From NCBI GenBank assembly GCA_036259835.1, contig DATABA010000081.1:1-12419 (forward strand): DNA of 12,419 bases, read 5' to 3'. The stretch is from JALYGK01 sp036259835 (lineage in GTDB: Bacteria > Actinomycetota > UBA4738). This document shows, piece after piece, positions 1 to 6,383 of this stretch; the stretch's first letter is position 1, and each line of letters begins with the position of its first letter. A model generated the notes under the pieces. It made no database searches. It had not been told where the DNA came from and was given only the letters and a program-made list of their open reading frames with translations. The position numbers and the translations under genes are program-made.

Positions 1-437
1 GCGCGAACGGCGTTCGCGCTGAGGTAAGACGAGGCTTCCCAGGCCTTGATCCGAACGGCGTCGATGGCCACGACGGGCCCGGCCGGCGGAGAGCTGTCGT
101 ACTGCGCGTATTTGTTCCGCAGGAGGGTTAGCGCCTTGCGCTTCTCTTCGCCGTCTCCAAGGACACGAGCCGTTCCCGAGACCCTGATCCACCACAGGTC
201 GTTCCAATTGTCCGAATAATTGTCGACAACGACTTCCACGTTCGGATTGGCTCGAATGTTCTCCAACCGTTTGAGGCTTTGTGACCGCTTCGGCTTTTGG
301 TCGACGGCCCAGTAGAGCGTCTCCCGGTCCAGGACGAAGACGAACGGTACGACGTGGGGTACGCCCGCTCTGTCGGCCGTGGCCAGCCGTCCGACCCGCG
401 TCGCGCCGAGCCGTCGAAGCGCTTCCTCGCGGTTCAC
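1..437 (-). CDS. PPOX-class F420-dependent-type oxidoreductase (partial)
   Basis: This is a small flavin/deazaflavin-binding split-barrel protein of the pyridoxamine-phosphate-oxidase superfamily. It resembles the actinobacterial family called 'PPOX class probable F420-dependent enzyme, Rv0121 type'. Visible hallmarks are GRLATADRAGVPHVVPFVF (residues 16-34), AVDQKPKRS (44-52), the ANPNVEVVVDNYSDNWNDLWW stretch (starting near residue 63) and SSPPAGPVVAID (115-126). The start is a GTG at 437-435 that overlaps the TGA of the upstream methyltransferase gene (GTGA), which implies translational coupling. About 145 codons are present with no stop before the left edge. Family members are close to this length, so only a short C-terminus should be missing. 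The substrate is unknown, and F420 rather than FMN use is inferred from family membership alone. Confidence 0.85.
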   Translation of the reverse strand, partial: MNREEALRRLGATRVGRLATADRAGVPHVVPFVFVLDRETLYWAVDQKPKRSQSLKRLENIRANPNVEVVVDNYSDNWNDLWWIRVSGTARVLGDGEEKRKALTLLRNKYAQYDSSPPAGPVVAIDAVRIKAWEASSYLSANAVR

Positions 438-1066
438 GCTCGCAGGGCGGCGCCCTTCGTTCTGGGGGGCCGGTACGGCGGAACGTCCACGCCCTCCAGA
501 CGAAGCAGCGTGATCTTTCGGTCCAGGCCGCCGGTGTACCCGCCCAGACCACCGCCGCTGTGCACGACGCGGTGGCACGGGACCACGATGGGAACCGGAT
601 TGGCGGCAAGCGCGTTGCCGGCCGCGCGGCTCGCTCGGGGACTTCCCGCTCGCGTGGCGACATCGCGATAGGTGGCGAGCATGCCGAAAGGAATCCCGGC
701 CGTCTGTTCCAGAACGCGACGACCGAACCCTCGAAGGAACGAGAGGTCGACGGGCACGTTGAAGGACTGTCGCTTGCCCTCGAAGTACTCGTCGAGCTCA
801 CGGCGAACCGCCTGTGTGTGCCGCGACGACTCGAGAACCCGCGGCGACACTTCGACGGCGAGCCCTTCGATCTGCTCGTCGATGCCGCCGTTCGGGTACT
901 CCACTCGAACCAGGCCTCTTCTCGTCGTCGCGACCAGCAACCGGCCGAACGGAGAGTCGACGAACCCGTAAGCCACGTCCAGGAGGTCGTTGTCCCACGC
1001 GGCGTTGGTCAATGACGCCACGGCTCGGTCGTAGTCGGCCCGGAGCTGCGCTTCAGTGTTCTTCAT
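434..1066 (-). CDS. ogt: Methylated-DNA--protein-cysteine methyltransferase (MGMT/Ogt type)
   Basis: This suicide DNA-repair protein moves the alkyl group from O6-alkylguanine to its own cysteine. It is 210 residues long. The N-terminal ribonuclease-like domain spans about 29-107 (DVAYGFVDSPFGRLLVATTR). The C-terminal helix-turn-helix domain carries the active site PCHRV (Cys164), preceded by Arg147 and Asn151 in SRAAGNALAANP and followed by GGLGGYTGG (172-180). The chosen start is ATG 1066-1064. It overlaps the sigma factor stop (ATGA), and a GGGAGGG lies 10 nt upstream at 1077-1083. The reading frame stays open further upstream to 1396, but that extension runs antiparallel in frame over the sigma factor gene and lacks MGMT similarity. 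The first 28 residues are a short charged helical extension. Coupling to an ECF sigma gene suggests stress-controlled expression; this is inferred. Confidence 0.93.
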   Translation of the reverse strand: MKNTEAQLRADYDRAVASLTNAAWDNDLLDVAYGFVDSPFGRLLVATTRRGLVRVEYPNGGIDEQIEGLAVEVSPRVLESSRHTQAVRRELDEYFEGKRQSFNVPVDLSFLRGFGRRVLEQTAGIPFGMLATYRDVATRAGSPRASRAAGNALAANPVPIVVPCHRVVHSGGGLGGYTGGLDRKITLLRLEGVDVPPYRPPRTKGAALRA

Positions 1067-1575
1067 CCCTCCGTCACCCTCCCATCGAGGTTCGCCTCTC
1101 GAAGGCGCTTCAGCGCCTGATACACGTTTGCTCGCGCTGTTTGTACGGAGCAACCCATTTCGGCAGCGAGCTCGGGGTACGAGCGGTCCAGCAACACGCG
1201 GTTCACCAGAGCGACTCGCTGCCGGTCCGGAAGCGCCCGCACCGCTTTCCACAGAGGTTCGTCGGTGTCGAACATTTCGACGTGGCCGTTCGCCGACTCC
1301 AGCTCGAACTGCCCAACGTCCGGCACGGGCAGCGGCCGCCGGCGCTTCGACCGCGAGGTGTCGATGGCCTTCCGGCCGGCGATGGTCAGGATCCATCCCC
1401 GCAGGTTCTCGCTGCTCCTTAGGCTCGGGTAGGCGCGAAGCGCCGCCAGGAACGTCTCCTGAAAACAGTCGTCCACCTCGTTCGGCCCAACGAGGGCGCG
1501 GAGAAATCGGTACACCACAGGCCCGTGCGACTCGAGAAACGACTGAAACGGCGGAATCCCCCTTGCGCTCACCAC
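1063..1575 (-). CDS. ECF-type RNA polymerase sigma factor
   Basis: This is an extracytoplasmic-function (sigma-70 group 4) factor of 170 residues, the usual length for the class. Region 2 spans roughly residues 8-80 (FQSFLESHGPVVYRFLRALV, then DDCFQETFLAALRAYPSLR and NLRGWILTIAGRKAID). Region 4 spans about 107-161 (VRALPDRQRVALVNRVLLDR, then the helix-turn-helix SYPELAAEMGCSVQTARANV). A short acidic linker joins the two regions. The start is one of two adjacent GTG codons (1575 or 1572). An in-frame TGA at 1620-1618 limits any extension and no other start exists. No clear ribosome site is visible. The gene overlaps the methyltransferase gene by 4 nt. No anti-sigma factor is recognisable beside it, so the mode of control is unknown. 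Its target promoters cannot be read from this window. Confidence 0.92.
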   Translation of the reverse strand: MVSARGIPPFQSFLESHGPVVYRFLRALVGPNEVDDCFQETFLAALRAYPSLRSSENLRGWILTIAGRKAIDTSRSKRRRPLPVPDVGQFELESANGHVEMFDTDEPLWKAVRALPDRQRVALVNRVLLDRSYPELAAEMGCSVQTARANVYQALKRLREANLDGRVTEG

Positions 1576-1622
1576 ATGAGTAAACGACGGAGGCCGGTCA
1601 GCTGTGAAACACGTCCGTCACA
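1576..1622 (-). other. Short gap before the sigma factor gene
   Basis: These 47 bp separate the SCO1664-family gene from the sigma factor gene. They hold a 6-bp inverted repeat (GACGGA at 1586-1591 and TCCGTC at 1614-1619, 22-nt loop) with no T-run after it. It is therefore not a convincing terminator. I see no typical ECF promoter (GGAAC-type -35 with CGTC-type -10). The sigma sub-operon may be read through from upstream or have its own unrecognised promoter here. Confidence 0.3.
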
Positions 1623-2354
1623 TCAAACGGGTGGCCACGGATAGGACCGTTCGGTTCGGGGGAAGGGAAAGCGTCCGGATCGCGCCAGGCGTTCGGCCCT
1701 TGCCGCGGTCGCGTCGAGTTCTCGGGCAGCGAGGAGGCCTTCAAATGCCCGCCGGCTCTCGCCCGACTTAAGCGCTTTGGCGAGGCGAACGAGGTCTTCC
1801 CGAAGATTGGGAGGGACCGGCTCGCCGGCGAAGTCCCAGATCACCGTTCGCAGCTTCGGATCTTCCGAGAAGCACACGCCGTGGTCGACCACCCAAACTT
1901 TCCCATCCGGATCAAGAAGGCAATGCCCGGATTTGCGGTCGGCGTTGTTGGCGACCACGTCGAACGCTGCCACGGGCATGAACTCCTCGAGGCAGCGCTC
2001 GCGAAGCGTGAAGAAATGTTCGCCGGCGGCCGCGTCGACAAACAGCTGGACGGAAGCAAGTCCGTGAGGTCCCTCCCGAAGCACGGTGGGAGGCACCGAA
2101 GGCCACCCGAGCTCCTTCGAGAGCAGGTAGGCGGCGACCTCGCGGAGACAGAGCGTTCCGTCGGGGAAGTCCCACAACGGCGTCTCGCCCTCGCGCGGCT
2201 TGTACACCGCCAGGGCCGTTTGCTCGCCCGACGAGACCTCCGCGAGGAACGTGTAGTTCGAAGCCCTTGGCATCAAACCCAAAGGACGAATCTCACCATC
2301 GGAGAGCAGCCGCAACGCTTCCTCCTCGCCGAGGGTGGTACGGCTTTGGGTCAC
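1623..2354 (-). CDS. SCO1664-family protein, PI3/4-kinase-like fold
   Basis: This 243-residue protein matches the actinobacterial SCO1664 family, which has remote similarity to phosphatidylinositol 3/4-kinases and has no assigned substrate. Kinase-like elements are visible: a lysine strand ALAVYKPREGETPLWDF (Lys52), an acidic REVAAYLL helix (71-78), a catalytic-loop-like DVVANNADRKSGHCLL (132-147), and a metal-binding-like VVDHG (155-159, Asp157). The C-terminus is helical, rich in charge, and ends SYPWPPV. The start is GTG 2354-2352, which overlaps the DUF3090 stop (GTGA). The frame is open further upstream, but only through the DUF3090 gene and without family similarity. Pairing with the phosphatase and DUF3090 genes suggests a common pathway. 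Kinase activity and target are inference. Confidence 0.88.
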   Translation of the reverse strand: MTQSRTTLGEEEALRLLSDGEIRPLGLMPRASNYTFLAEVSSGEQTALAVYKPREGETPLWDFPDGTLCLREVAAYLLSKELGWPSVPPTVLREGPHGLASVQLFVDAAAGEHFFTLRERCLEEFMPVAAFDVVANNADRKSGHCLLDPDGKVWVVDHGVCFSEDPKLRTVIWDFAGEPVPPNLREDLVRLAKALKSGESRRAFEGLLAARELDATAARAERLARSGRFPFPRTERSYPWPPV

Positions 2355-2968
2355 TCCGAATCCGTTCCGCGATGTCCGTTCAGCGCAGGGCAGATGTGTC
2401 CTTCCGGATCGAGGGGGTTTCCGCACAGCTGGCACCTCGGCCGGCCACGGGCACACACGGCGGCTCCGTGTCGTGCAAGGGAGAGCATCTGTTCGCGTGT
2501 CGCCCAGAACCGAACGCGGCGCCCTTCGGTCCCCGCGTAGCCCTCGACGTCTCCGGCGGCGCGCTCCAAATCTTCGATCAGGGCCGGATCGATCTCCGGC
2601 TCGACGGCACCCCCGCCCTGCGGCGATTCCTCCTCCGCCTCGTCGCCTTCGTCGACCGCTTCCTCCACCTCCAGGACGACCAGGTCTCGCTCCTCGTTGT
2701 ATCCGATGGAGAGCCGTCCCGCCCGCCACTCGGGTTCGATCGGCTCCTCGAGCTGCATCGCCTCTTCGGCCGGTCCCTGGCCGGTCTCCTTCCCGATTCT
2801 CGAAAGGATCTCGACCACGGAGGCGGACAGCAGCTGCACCTGCTGCTTCTCGACGAGAAGCGTGACCAGCCGGTCGTCTTTTCGCGCCTGGATGTAGAAG
2901 GTCCGCGAGCCGGGCGGGCCAATGGCGTCCGTTGTCAGACGGTCAACCGGGTCGAGCTCGATCAGCAC
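2351..2968 (-). CDS. DUF3090 family protein with C-terminal zinc-ribbon-like motif
   Basis: This 205-residue cytoplasmic protein belongs to the actinobacterial DUF3090 family, whose function is unknown. The N-terminal domain (about 4-100) contains the family stretch FYIQARKDDRLVTLLVEKQQ (24-43) and a conserved EPEWRAGRLSIGYNEERD (78-95). Residues 101-128 are an acidic, Gly-rich insert that looks disordered. The C-terminus has WATREQMLSLARHGAAVC (155-172) and then a metal-binding-like CxxC..HxC pattern (Cys179, Cys182, His191, Cys193) in CQLCGNPLDPEGHICP. The start is GTG 2968-2966, the only usable start before an in-frame TAG at 2980-2978. An AGGA 7 nt upstream supports it. It lies 9 bp after the phosphatase gene and overlaps the SCO1664-family gene by 4 nt. 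Confidence 0.9.
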   Translation of the reverse strand: MLIELDPVDRLTTDAIGPPGSRTFYIQARKDDRLVTLLVEKQQVQLLSASVVEILSRIGKETGQGPAEEAMQLEEPIEPEWRAGRLSIGYNEERDLVVLEVEEAVDEGDEAEEESPQGGGAVEPEIDPALIEDLERAAGDVEGYAGTEGRRVRFWATREQMLSLARHGAAVCARGRPRCQLCGNPLDPEGHICPALNGHRGTDSE

Positions 2969-2977
2969 GCAGTCATC

Positions 2978-3685
2978 CTAGGGTCGCCGGCGAGCCCGTC
3001 CGGTCGAGAACCGCTTGCGGTCGTCGCCGTTGGGCGACGCGGAGGCGGCCGCACGCGCGGCGATGCGCTCGGCCGCAAGGGCGAGATCCGCCATGGACCC
3101 CGTGTCGTTGACTCGCAGGATGCGCGGTATTCGATCGCCGAGGACGAGCGCCGAGACAGAGGCGGGACTGACGGTGAGGCGCTGGAAGAGATCGATGTGA
3201 ATCCCGGCGAAGTGGGCGAGGAGAAGCCTGATGACGTCCGCGTGCGTGACGACGGCGATGACCCCGCGCGGTGAGCGTGAAGCGATGCTCTCCAGGGCGG
3301 CCGCGGTCCGACCCTGGACCTCTGACAGCGTCTCGCCGCCGGGAAACCGGACGGACGAAGGGGCTTGCTGAAGGCGCTTCCACAGAGAGGTTCGGGCTAG
3401 CTGGGCGAGCGACCGGCCGCTCCACTGGCCGTATCCCACTTCGTCCAGATCGGGCAGCCGCCGAACCTGCAGGCTCCGGCCATGGGCGACCGCTTCCGCC
3501 GTCTCGACGCACCGTTCTAGAGGAGAGCTGTAGATCGCCGTCAGACGAACGGGTCTCAACCGTTCAGCGAGTCGTTCGGCCTGTTCTTGTCCCTCGGCGG
3601 AGAGGTGGAAGCCTGGGAGCGATCCGGAAAGCCGCTTTCCGGTTACGTCCGTCAGGGCATGTCGTACCAGCAGGAAGAGTGTCAC
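2978..3685 (-). CDS. Histidine phosphatase superfamily protein, MSMEG_4193-like
   Basis: This 235-residue protein of the phosphoglycerate-mutase/histidine-phosphatase superfamily most resembles the actinobacterial MSMEG_4193 type. Catalytic residues are visible: LVRHA (Arg8, His9, the phosphohistidine), SSPLERCVETA (53-63, Arg58), DEVGYGQWSGR (81-91, Glu82 as likely acid) and VTHAD (146-150, His148). Family-typical FPGGETL (114-120), DLFQRLTVSPASVSALV (165-181) and RVNDTG (191-196) support the subfamily call. The first motif is RHA rather than the common RHG. The start is GTG 3685-3683; no strong ribosome site is seen. It lies 30 bp after the sensor kinase gene and 9 bp before DUF3090. The substrate is unknown, and the name 'phosphomutase' sometimes given to the family is not proven. 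Confidence 0.92.
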   Translation of the reverse strand: MTLFLLVRHALTDVTGKRLSGSLPGFHLSAEGQEQAERLAERLRPVRLTAIYSSPLERCVETAEAVAHGRSLQVRRLPDLDEVGYGQWSGRSLAQLARTSLWKRLQQAPSSVRFPGGETLSEVQGRTAAALESIASRSPRGVIAVVTHADVIRLLLAHFAGIHIDLFQRLTVSPASVSALVLGDRIPRILRVNDTGSMADLALAAERIAARAAASASPNGDDRKRFSTGRARRRP

Positions 3686-3715
3686 GGCGGGAAGGATACC
3701 GGCGAGGTGTGCCGG

Positions 3716-5437
3716 TCAGGCAGACGCAGCGGGGATCCGCACCGTGAAGGTGGAGCCCCGACCCAGCTCGCTCTCCACGCTCACCGAGCCGCCGTGGTTC
3801 TCGGCCACGTGCTTCACGATGGACAGACCCAAACCGGTCCCGCCGGTTTCCCTGGACCGGGCGCGGTCAACCCGATAGAACCGCTCGAAGATTCGACTCT
3901 GGTCTCGCGACGGGATTCCCATTCCCGTGTCGCGGACGGCCAGCACCGCTTCGCCGTTGTTGCGGGCAAGCGATACGTGGACCGCTCCTCCTTCTCCCGT
4001 GTACCGAATCGCGTTGTCCAACAGGTTCCGAACGAGCAACGCCATGTCCGCGTCGTTCCCGAACACGACGACGTGGCGACCTTCACCCGAGAAGTCCAGC
4101 GAAACGCCGGCTTCCCTTGCCCGATCGGCCTGTCGGTGTACCTCCTCGGCGACGACCTTGCTGACGTCGACCTTGCCGGCCAGACCCGTCTCGCTCGTCA
4201 GCCTCGAGAGATCCAACAGATCCGAGACGATCTCCGAAAGACGAAGCGCTTCCCGTTCGAGCTGCCGCGCGAATCGGGGAGTCGCCGGAGGATCGGCGTG
4301 GACCGTTTCGCCGATGGTCTCGGCCAGTGCACGGATCGAGGCCACCGGGGTCTTGAGCTCATGTGAGGCGTTCGCCACGAACTCCCTTCGAACACGATCC
4401 GCTTGCCGCGCCTCGCTTACATCACGGAGAACGACCAAGACCTGGCTCCGCGAGGCGATCGGAACGGCCAAACCCTGAACGATCCGCGGGTGAGGAGGCA
4501 CGGAAAACTCGGCGATGGCGCTGGATCCGTCCCGGCGGGCCCGCGTCACCAGGGCCCGGAACGCATGTGGCACCCGCGTGCCGTCGGCGAGGGCCGCCGT
4601 TAGCTCGGCGGCGCGGTCATTTCGGTAGAGAACCTCGTCTCCATCGCCAATCAGCGCGACACCCTCTTCCAGAGCGGAGAGGATGACGTCCCGTGTCCGC
4701 TGCTCTTCTTTGAGCGCCAGGATCCGCTGCTCGAGCTCACCGCGCATTCGGTTCACGGTCCTCGCCAGAACGACGAGCTCCTCCGTTCCGTGCTCGGGTA
4801 CCGGCGGCGCGTCCTCCGTCTCACCTGCCCGGGCCACCGCGCTCGTGATTTCCTGGAGCGGCCGGAGCAGGCCCCCCGCGATGACTGCCAGAACAACGAC
4901 GCCGATGATGGCGGCGAGCCCGAACCCGGCCGTCAGGATCGCGCGGACGGTGCGGATTTTCGAGTCGACCGTCGTAAGCGGCAGGGCCACGCGGACGATG
5001 CGCCCATCCGCGGCGGGAAGCGCCACATATCGGAACGCCGTACCGACCGTCGCGCTCAACCGGGACGACACCCCGACCCGGCCCTCCAACGCAGCGCGAA
5101 CCTCGGGGCGATTCCGGTGGTTCGCCATGGTGGCCGGATCCTGCTGCGAATCCGCCACGACGACACCATCCGTGCGGATGACCGTGGTGCGGGCGCCAAT
5201 CGCCCGTCCGAGGCGAACGACCTCGTTCTTGACGGGTCCACGTTCGGCCAAAGACGTCTGGACCCCGCGAGCCTGAGACGTCAGTGAATCGGTGAGCTGC
5301 CCGATGAAGTACTGGGCAAGAACACGTTCGAGCACGACCCCCAGAGCCAAGAGAATTCCCACGAGCGTGACCGAATGGACCAGCAGAAGTCGTCCGGTTA
5401 ACGTTCGGCGTTTGTCTGGAGTGTTCGAAGCTGGCAT
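3716..5437 (-). CDS. phoR: PhoR-type sensor histidine kinase
   Basis: This membrane sensor kinase of 573 residues is the probable partner of the response regulator at 11158-11892. Domain order: membrane segment 1 (about 15-38), extracytoplasmic sensor region (about 40-163), membrane segment 2 (166-189), HAMP (about 190-243), PAS-like region (248-342), HisKA with phosphoacceptor His359 in ASHELKTP, and an HATPase domain with N box NLLDNAIRYT (471-480), G1 box DTGMGIP (503-509), F box FERF (517-520) and G2 box GGTGLGLS (532-539). The ATG at 5437-5435 is preferred because a -10-like TAGACT sits 8 nt upstream and fits leaderless expression. A GTG at 5476 would add 13 residues. Phosphate sensing is inferred from the PhoR-like layout and the nearby pst operon. 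It sits on the opposite strand from that operon. Confidence 0.9.
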   Translation of the reverse strand: MPASNTPDKRRTLTGRLLLVHSVTLVGILLALGVVLERVLAQYFIGQLTDSLTSQARGVQTSLAERGPVKNEVVRLGRAIGARTTVIRTDGVVVADSQQDPATMANHRNRPEVRAALEGRVGVSSRLSATVGTAFRYVALPAADGRIVRVALPLTTVDSKIRTVRAILTAGFGLAAIIGVVVLAVIAGGLLRPLQEITSAVARAGETEDAPPVPEHGTEELVVLARTVNRMRGELEQRILALKEEQRTRDVILSALEEGVALIGDGDEVLYRNDRAAELTAALADGTRVPHAFRALVTRARRDGSSAIAEFSVPPHPRIVQGLAVPIASRSQVLVVLRDVSEARQADRVRREFVANASHELKTPVASIRALAETIGETVHADPPATPRFARQLEREALRLSEIVSDLLDLSRLTSETGLAGKVDVSKVVAEEVHRQADRAREAGVSLDFSGEGRHVVVFGNDADMALLVRNLLDNAIRYTGEGGAVHVSLARNNGEAVLAVRDTGMGIPSRDQSRIFERFYRVDRARSRETGGTGLGLSIVKHVAENHGGSVSVESELGRGSTFTVRIPAASA

Positions 5438-5447
5438 CGAATGCCAG
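5431..5447. repeat. 7-bp inverted repeat over the phoR start
   Basis: CTGGCAT-CGA-ATGCCAG is a perfect 7-bp inverted repeat with a 3-nt spacer. It covers the phoR start codon and the expected transcription start. It could be an operator for phoR or for the divergent uppP promoter, or it could be chance. It does not match the PHO repeat before pstS. Confidence 0.35.
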
Positions 5448-5451
5448 TCTA
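5446..5451 (-). promoter_or_regulatory. Possible -10 element of a leaderless phoR promoter
   Basis: On the minus strand TAGACT fits the actinobacterial -10 pattern TAnnnT and ends 8 nt before the ATG of phoR. That spacing would place transcription initiation at or next to the start codon. No good -35 hexamer is seen at the usual distance. The absence of a ribosome-binding site before this ATG agrees with leaderless translation. Confidence 0.35.
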
Positions 5452-5507
5452 TGTGCGCTTGAAAACACCGGATCACGACGATTCGCGGTCCCTAATCGCG
5501 ATGAGGG

Positions 5508-5514
5508 AAAGGAG
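5508..5514 (+). promoter_or_regulatory. Ribosome-binding site that places the uppP start at ACG
   Basis: AAAGGAG is a strong Shine-Dalgarno sequence. Five nucleotides downstream is ACG (5520-5522), in frame with uppP and at the position where homologues have methionine. No ATG, GTG or TTG lies in frame between the upstream stop TGA (5502-5504) and the GTG at 5553. The site therefore argues for initiation at ACG. Confidence 0.7.
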
Positions 5515-5519
5515 TTGGC

Positions 5520-6368
5520 ACGAGCGTTTTTCAGGCGATCGTTCTTGGCCTCGTGCAGGGCGCCACGGAGTTTGCGCCGATCTCGAGCTCGGGGCACCTG
5601 ATCCTTGTTCCGTGGCTCTTTGGTTGGACCACCTTCTCGGGCAACCCCGACATGGCCAAGACGTTCGATGTCGCGCTGCACATGGGGACGCTCGCCGGCG
5701 CACTGATCTACTTCTGGCGCGACGTCGCTCGCTACGTCGCCGCGTGGTTCCGGTCCCTCACCTCGCGTCGCACCCGGTCCGTGGACGAGCGCCTTGCGTG
5801 GTTCTTGGTGATCGGGACCATTCCAGGCGTGATCGTCGGCGCCGCCGCGGAGAGCTTCATTCAGGAGCGGCTCGGCCAACCGTGGCTCATCGCGGTGATG
5901 CTGGCGGTGTTCGGAATCGTTCTGTACGTGGTGGATCGAAGGGCGAGGCGAACCCGGGACCTTCCCGACCTCACGATGAAGGACGCCCTCCTCATCGGCG
6001 TGGCGCAGGCGGTGGCGCTGCAACCGGGCGTTTCGCGGTCTGGGGTGACCATGACCATGGCCCGCGGGGTCGGTCTGGACCGACCGGCCGCCGCTCGCTT
6101 CTCGTTCCTCCTGTCGCTGCCGATCATCGCCGGCGCCGGAGTGTTCAAGGCGATCGACCTGTTCAGCGACGGACTCCCTGCTGGTGCCGGCGCGGCGTTC
6201 TTTTGGGGGATCGTGGCTTCAGCGATCAGCGGATTCGCCGCGATCTGGGGTTTGCTCGCGTATCTCCGGCGTCGGGACTTCGCGCCCTTTGTTTGGTACC
6301 GGCTCGTGGCTGCGGCGGTGGTCTTCGGAATCATCGCGGCCGGGGTTCGTCCCGCCTCGGGCGTGTAG
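5520..6368 (+). CDS. uppP: Undecaprenyl-diphosphate phosphatase (BacA/UppP), ACG start
   Basis: This integral membrane enzyme removes phosphate from undecaprenyl diphosphate and so recycles the lipid carrier for peptidoglycan and other wall polymers. It also gives bacitracin resistance. With ACG as codon 1 it has 282 residues, near the family norm. The signature (E/Q)xxxE is Gln13-Glu17 within GLVQGATEFAPISSSGHL, and the second motif is PGVSRSG (169-175, Arg173). Several hydrophobic segments follow. A start at GTG 5553 would drop the conserved FQAIVLGL segment at the N-terminus, so the ACG placed 5 nt after AAAGGAG is preferred. It could instead be an ATG hit by a base error. It is divergent from phoR and 15 bp before the arsenate reductase gene. 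In relatives uppP lies near the phosphatase/DUF3090/SCO1664 trio. Confidence 0.92.
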   Translation, partial: TSVFQAIVLGLVQGATEFAPISSSGHLILVPWLFGWTTFSGNPDMAKTFDVALHMGTLAGALIYFWRDVARYVAAWFRSLTSRRTRSVDERLAWFLVIGTIPGVIVGAAAESFIQERLGQPWLIAVMLAVFGIVLYVVDRRARRTRDLPDLTMKDALLIGVAQAVALQPGVSRSGVTMTMARGVGLDRPAAARFSFLLSLPIIAGAGVFKAIDLFSDGLPAGAGAAFFWGIVASAISGFAAIWGLLAYLRRRDFAPFVWYRLVAAAVVFGIIAAGVRPASGV

Positions 6369-6383
6369 TCGTACGCTGAATTC

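Larger units (their letters stand above)
5438..5519. promoter_or_regulatory. Divergent phoR/uppP intergenic region
   Basis: These 82 bp lie between two outward-facing genes, so they should hold promoters for both the seven-gene minus-strand run and uppP. Apart from the -10-like site and inverted repeat at the phoR end and the AAAGGAG ribosome site at the uppP end, I recognise no convincing promoter for uppP and no PHO-box-like repeat. Confidence 0.5.

Noticed and set aside
1..19. Inverted repeat GCGCGAA-n5-TTCGCGC as a possible terminator or element
   Set aside because: It lies within the coding frame of the PPOX-type gene at the left edge, and no T-run can be seen. It is likely a by-product of GC-rich codons.
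1067..1396. N-terminal extension of the methyltransferase frame by 110 codons
   Set aside because: It overlaps the sigma factor gene almost throughout, has an Arg/Gly/Ala-rich shadow composition, and the ATG at 1066 has the overlap and ribosome site expected of a real start.
2355..2729. Upstream extension of the SCO1664-family frame
   Set aside because: It overlaps the DUF3090 gene in another frame and is low-complexity Gly/Arg-rich. The GTGA junction at 2354 explains the start.
2267..3274. Long plus-strand open frame opposite DUF3090 and the phosphatase
   Set aside because: It is an antisense shadow of GC-rich genes, with no recognisable domain and no ribosome site, covering two well-supported genes.
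5515..5552. TTG at 5515 as the uppP start with a frameshift in the T-run at 5527-5531
   Set aside because: It would need an added base and leaves no spacing after AAAGGAG. The ACG in the intact frame gives the family-typical N-terminus.
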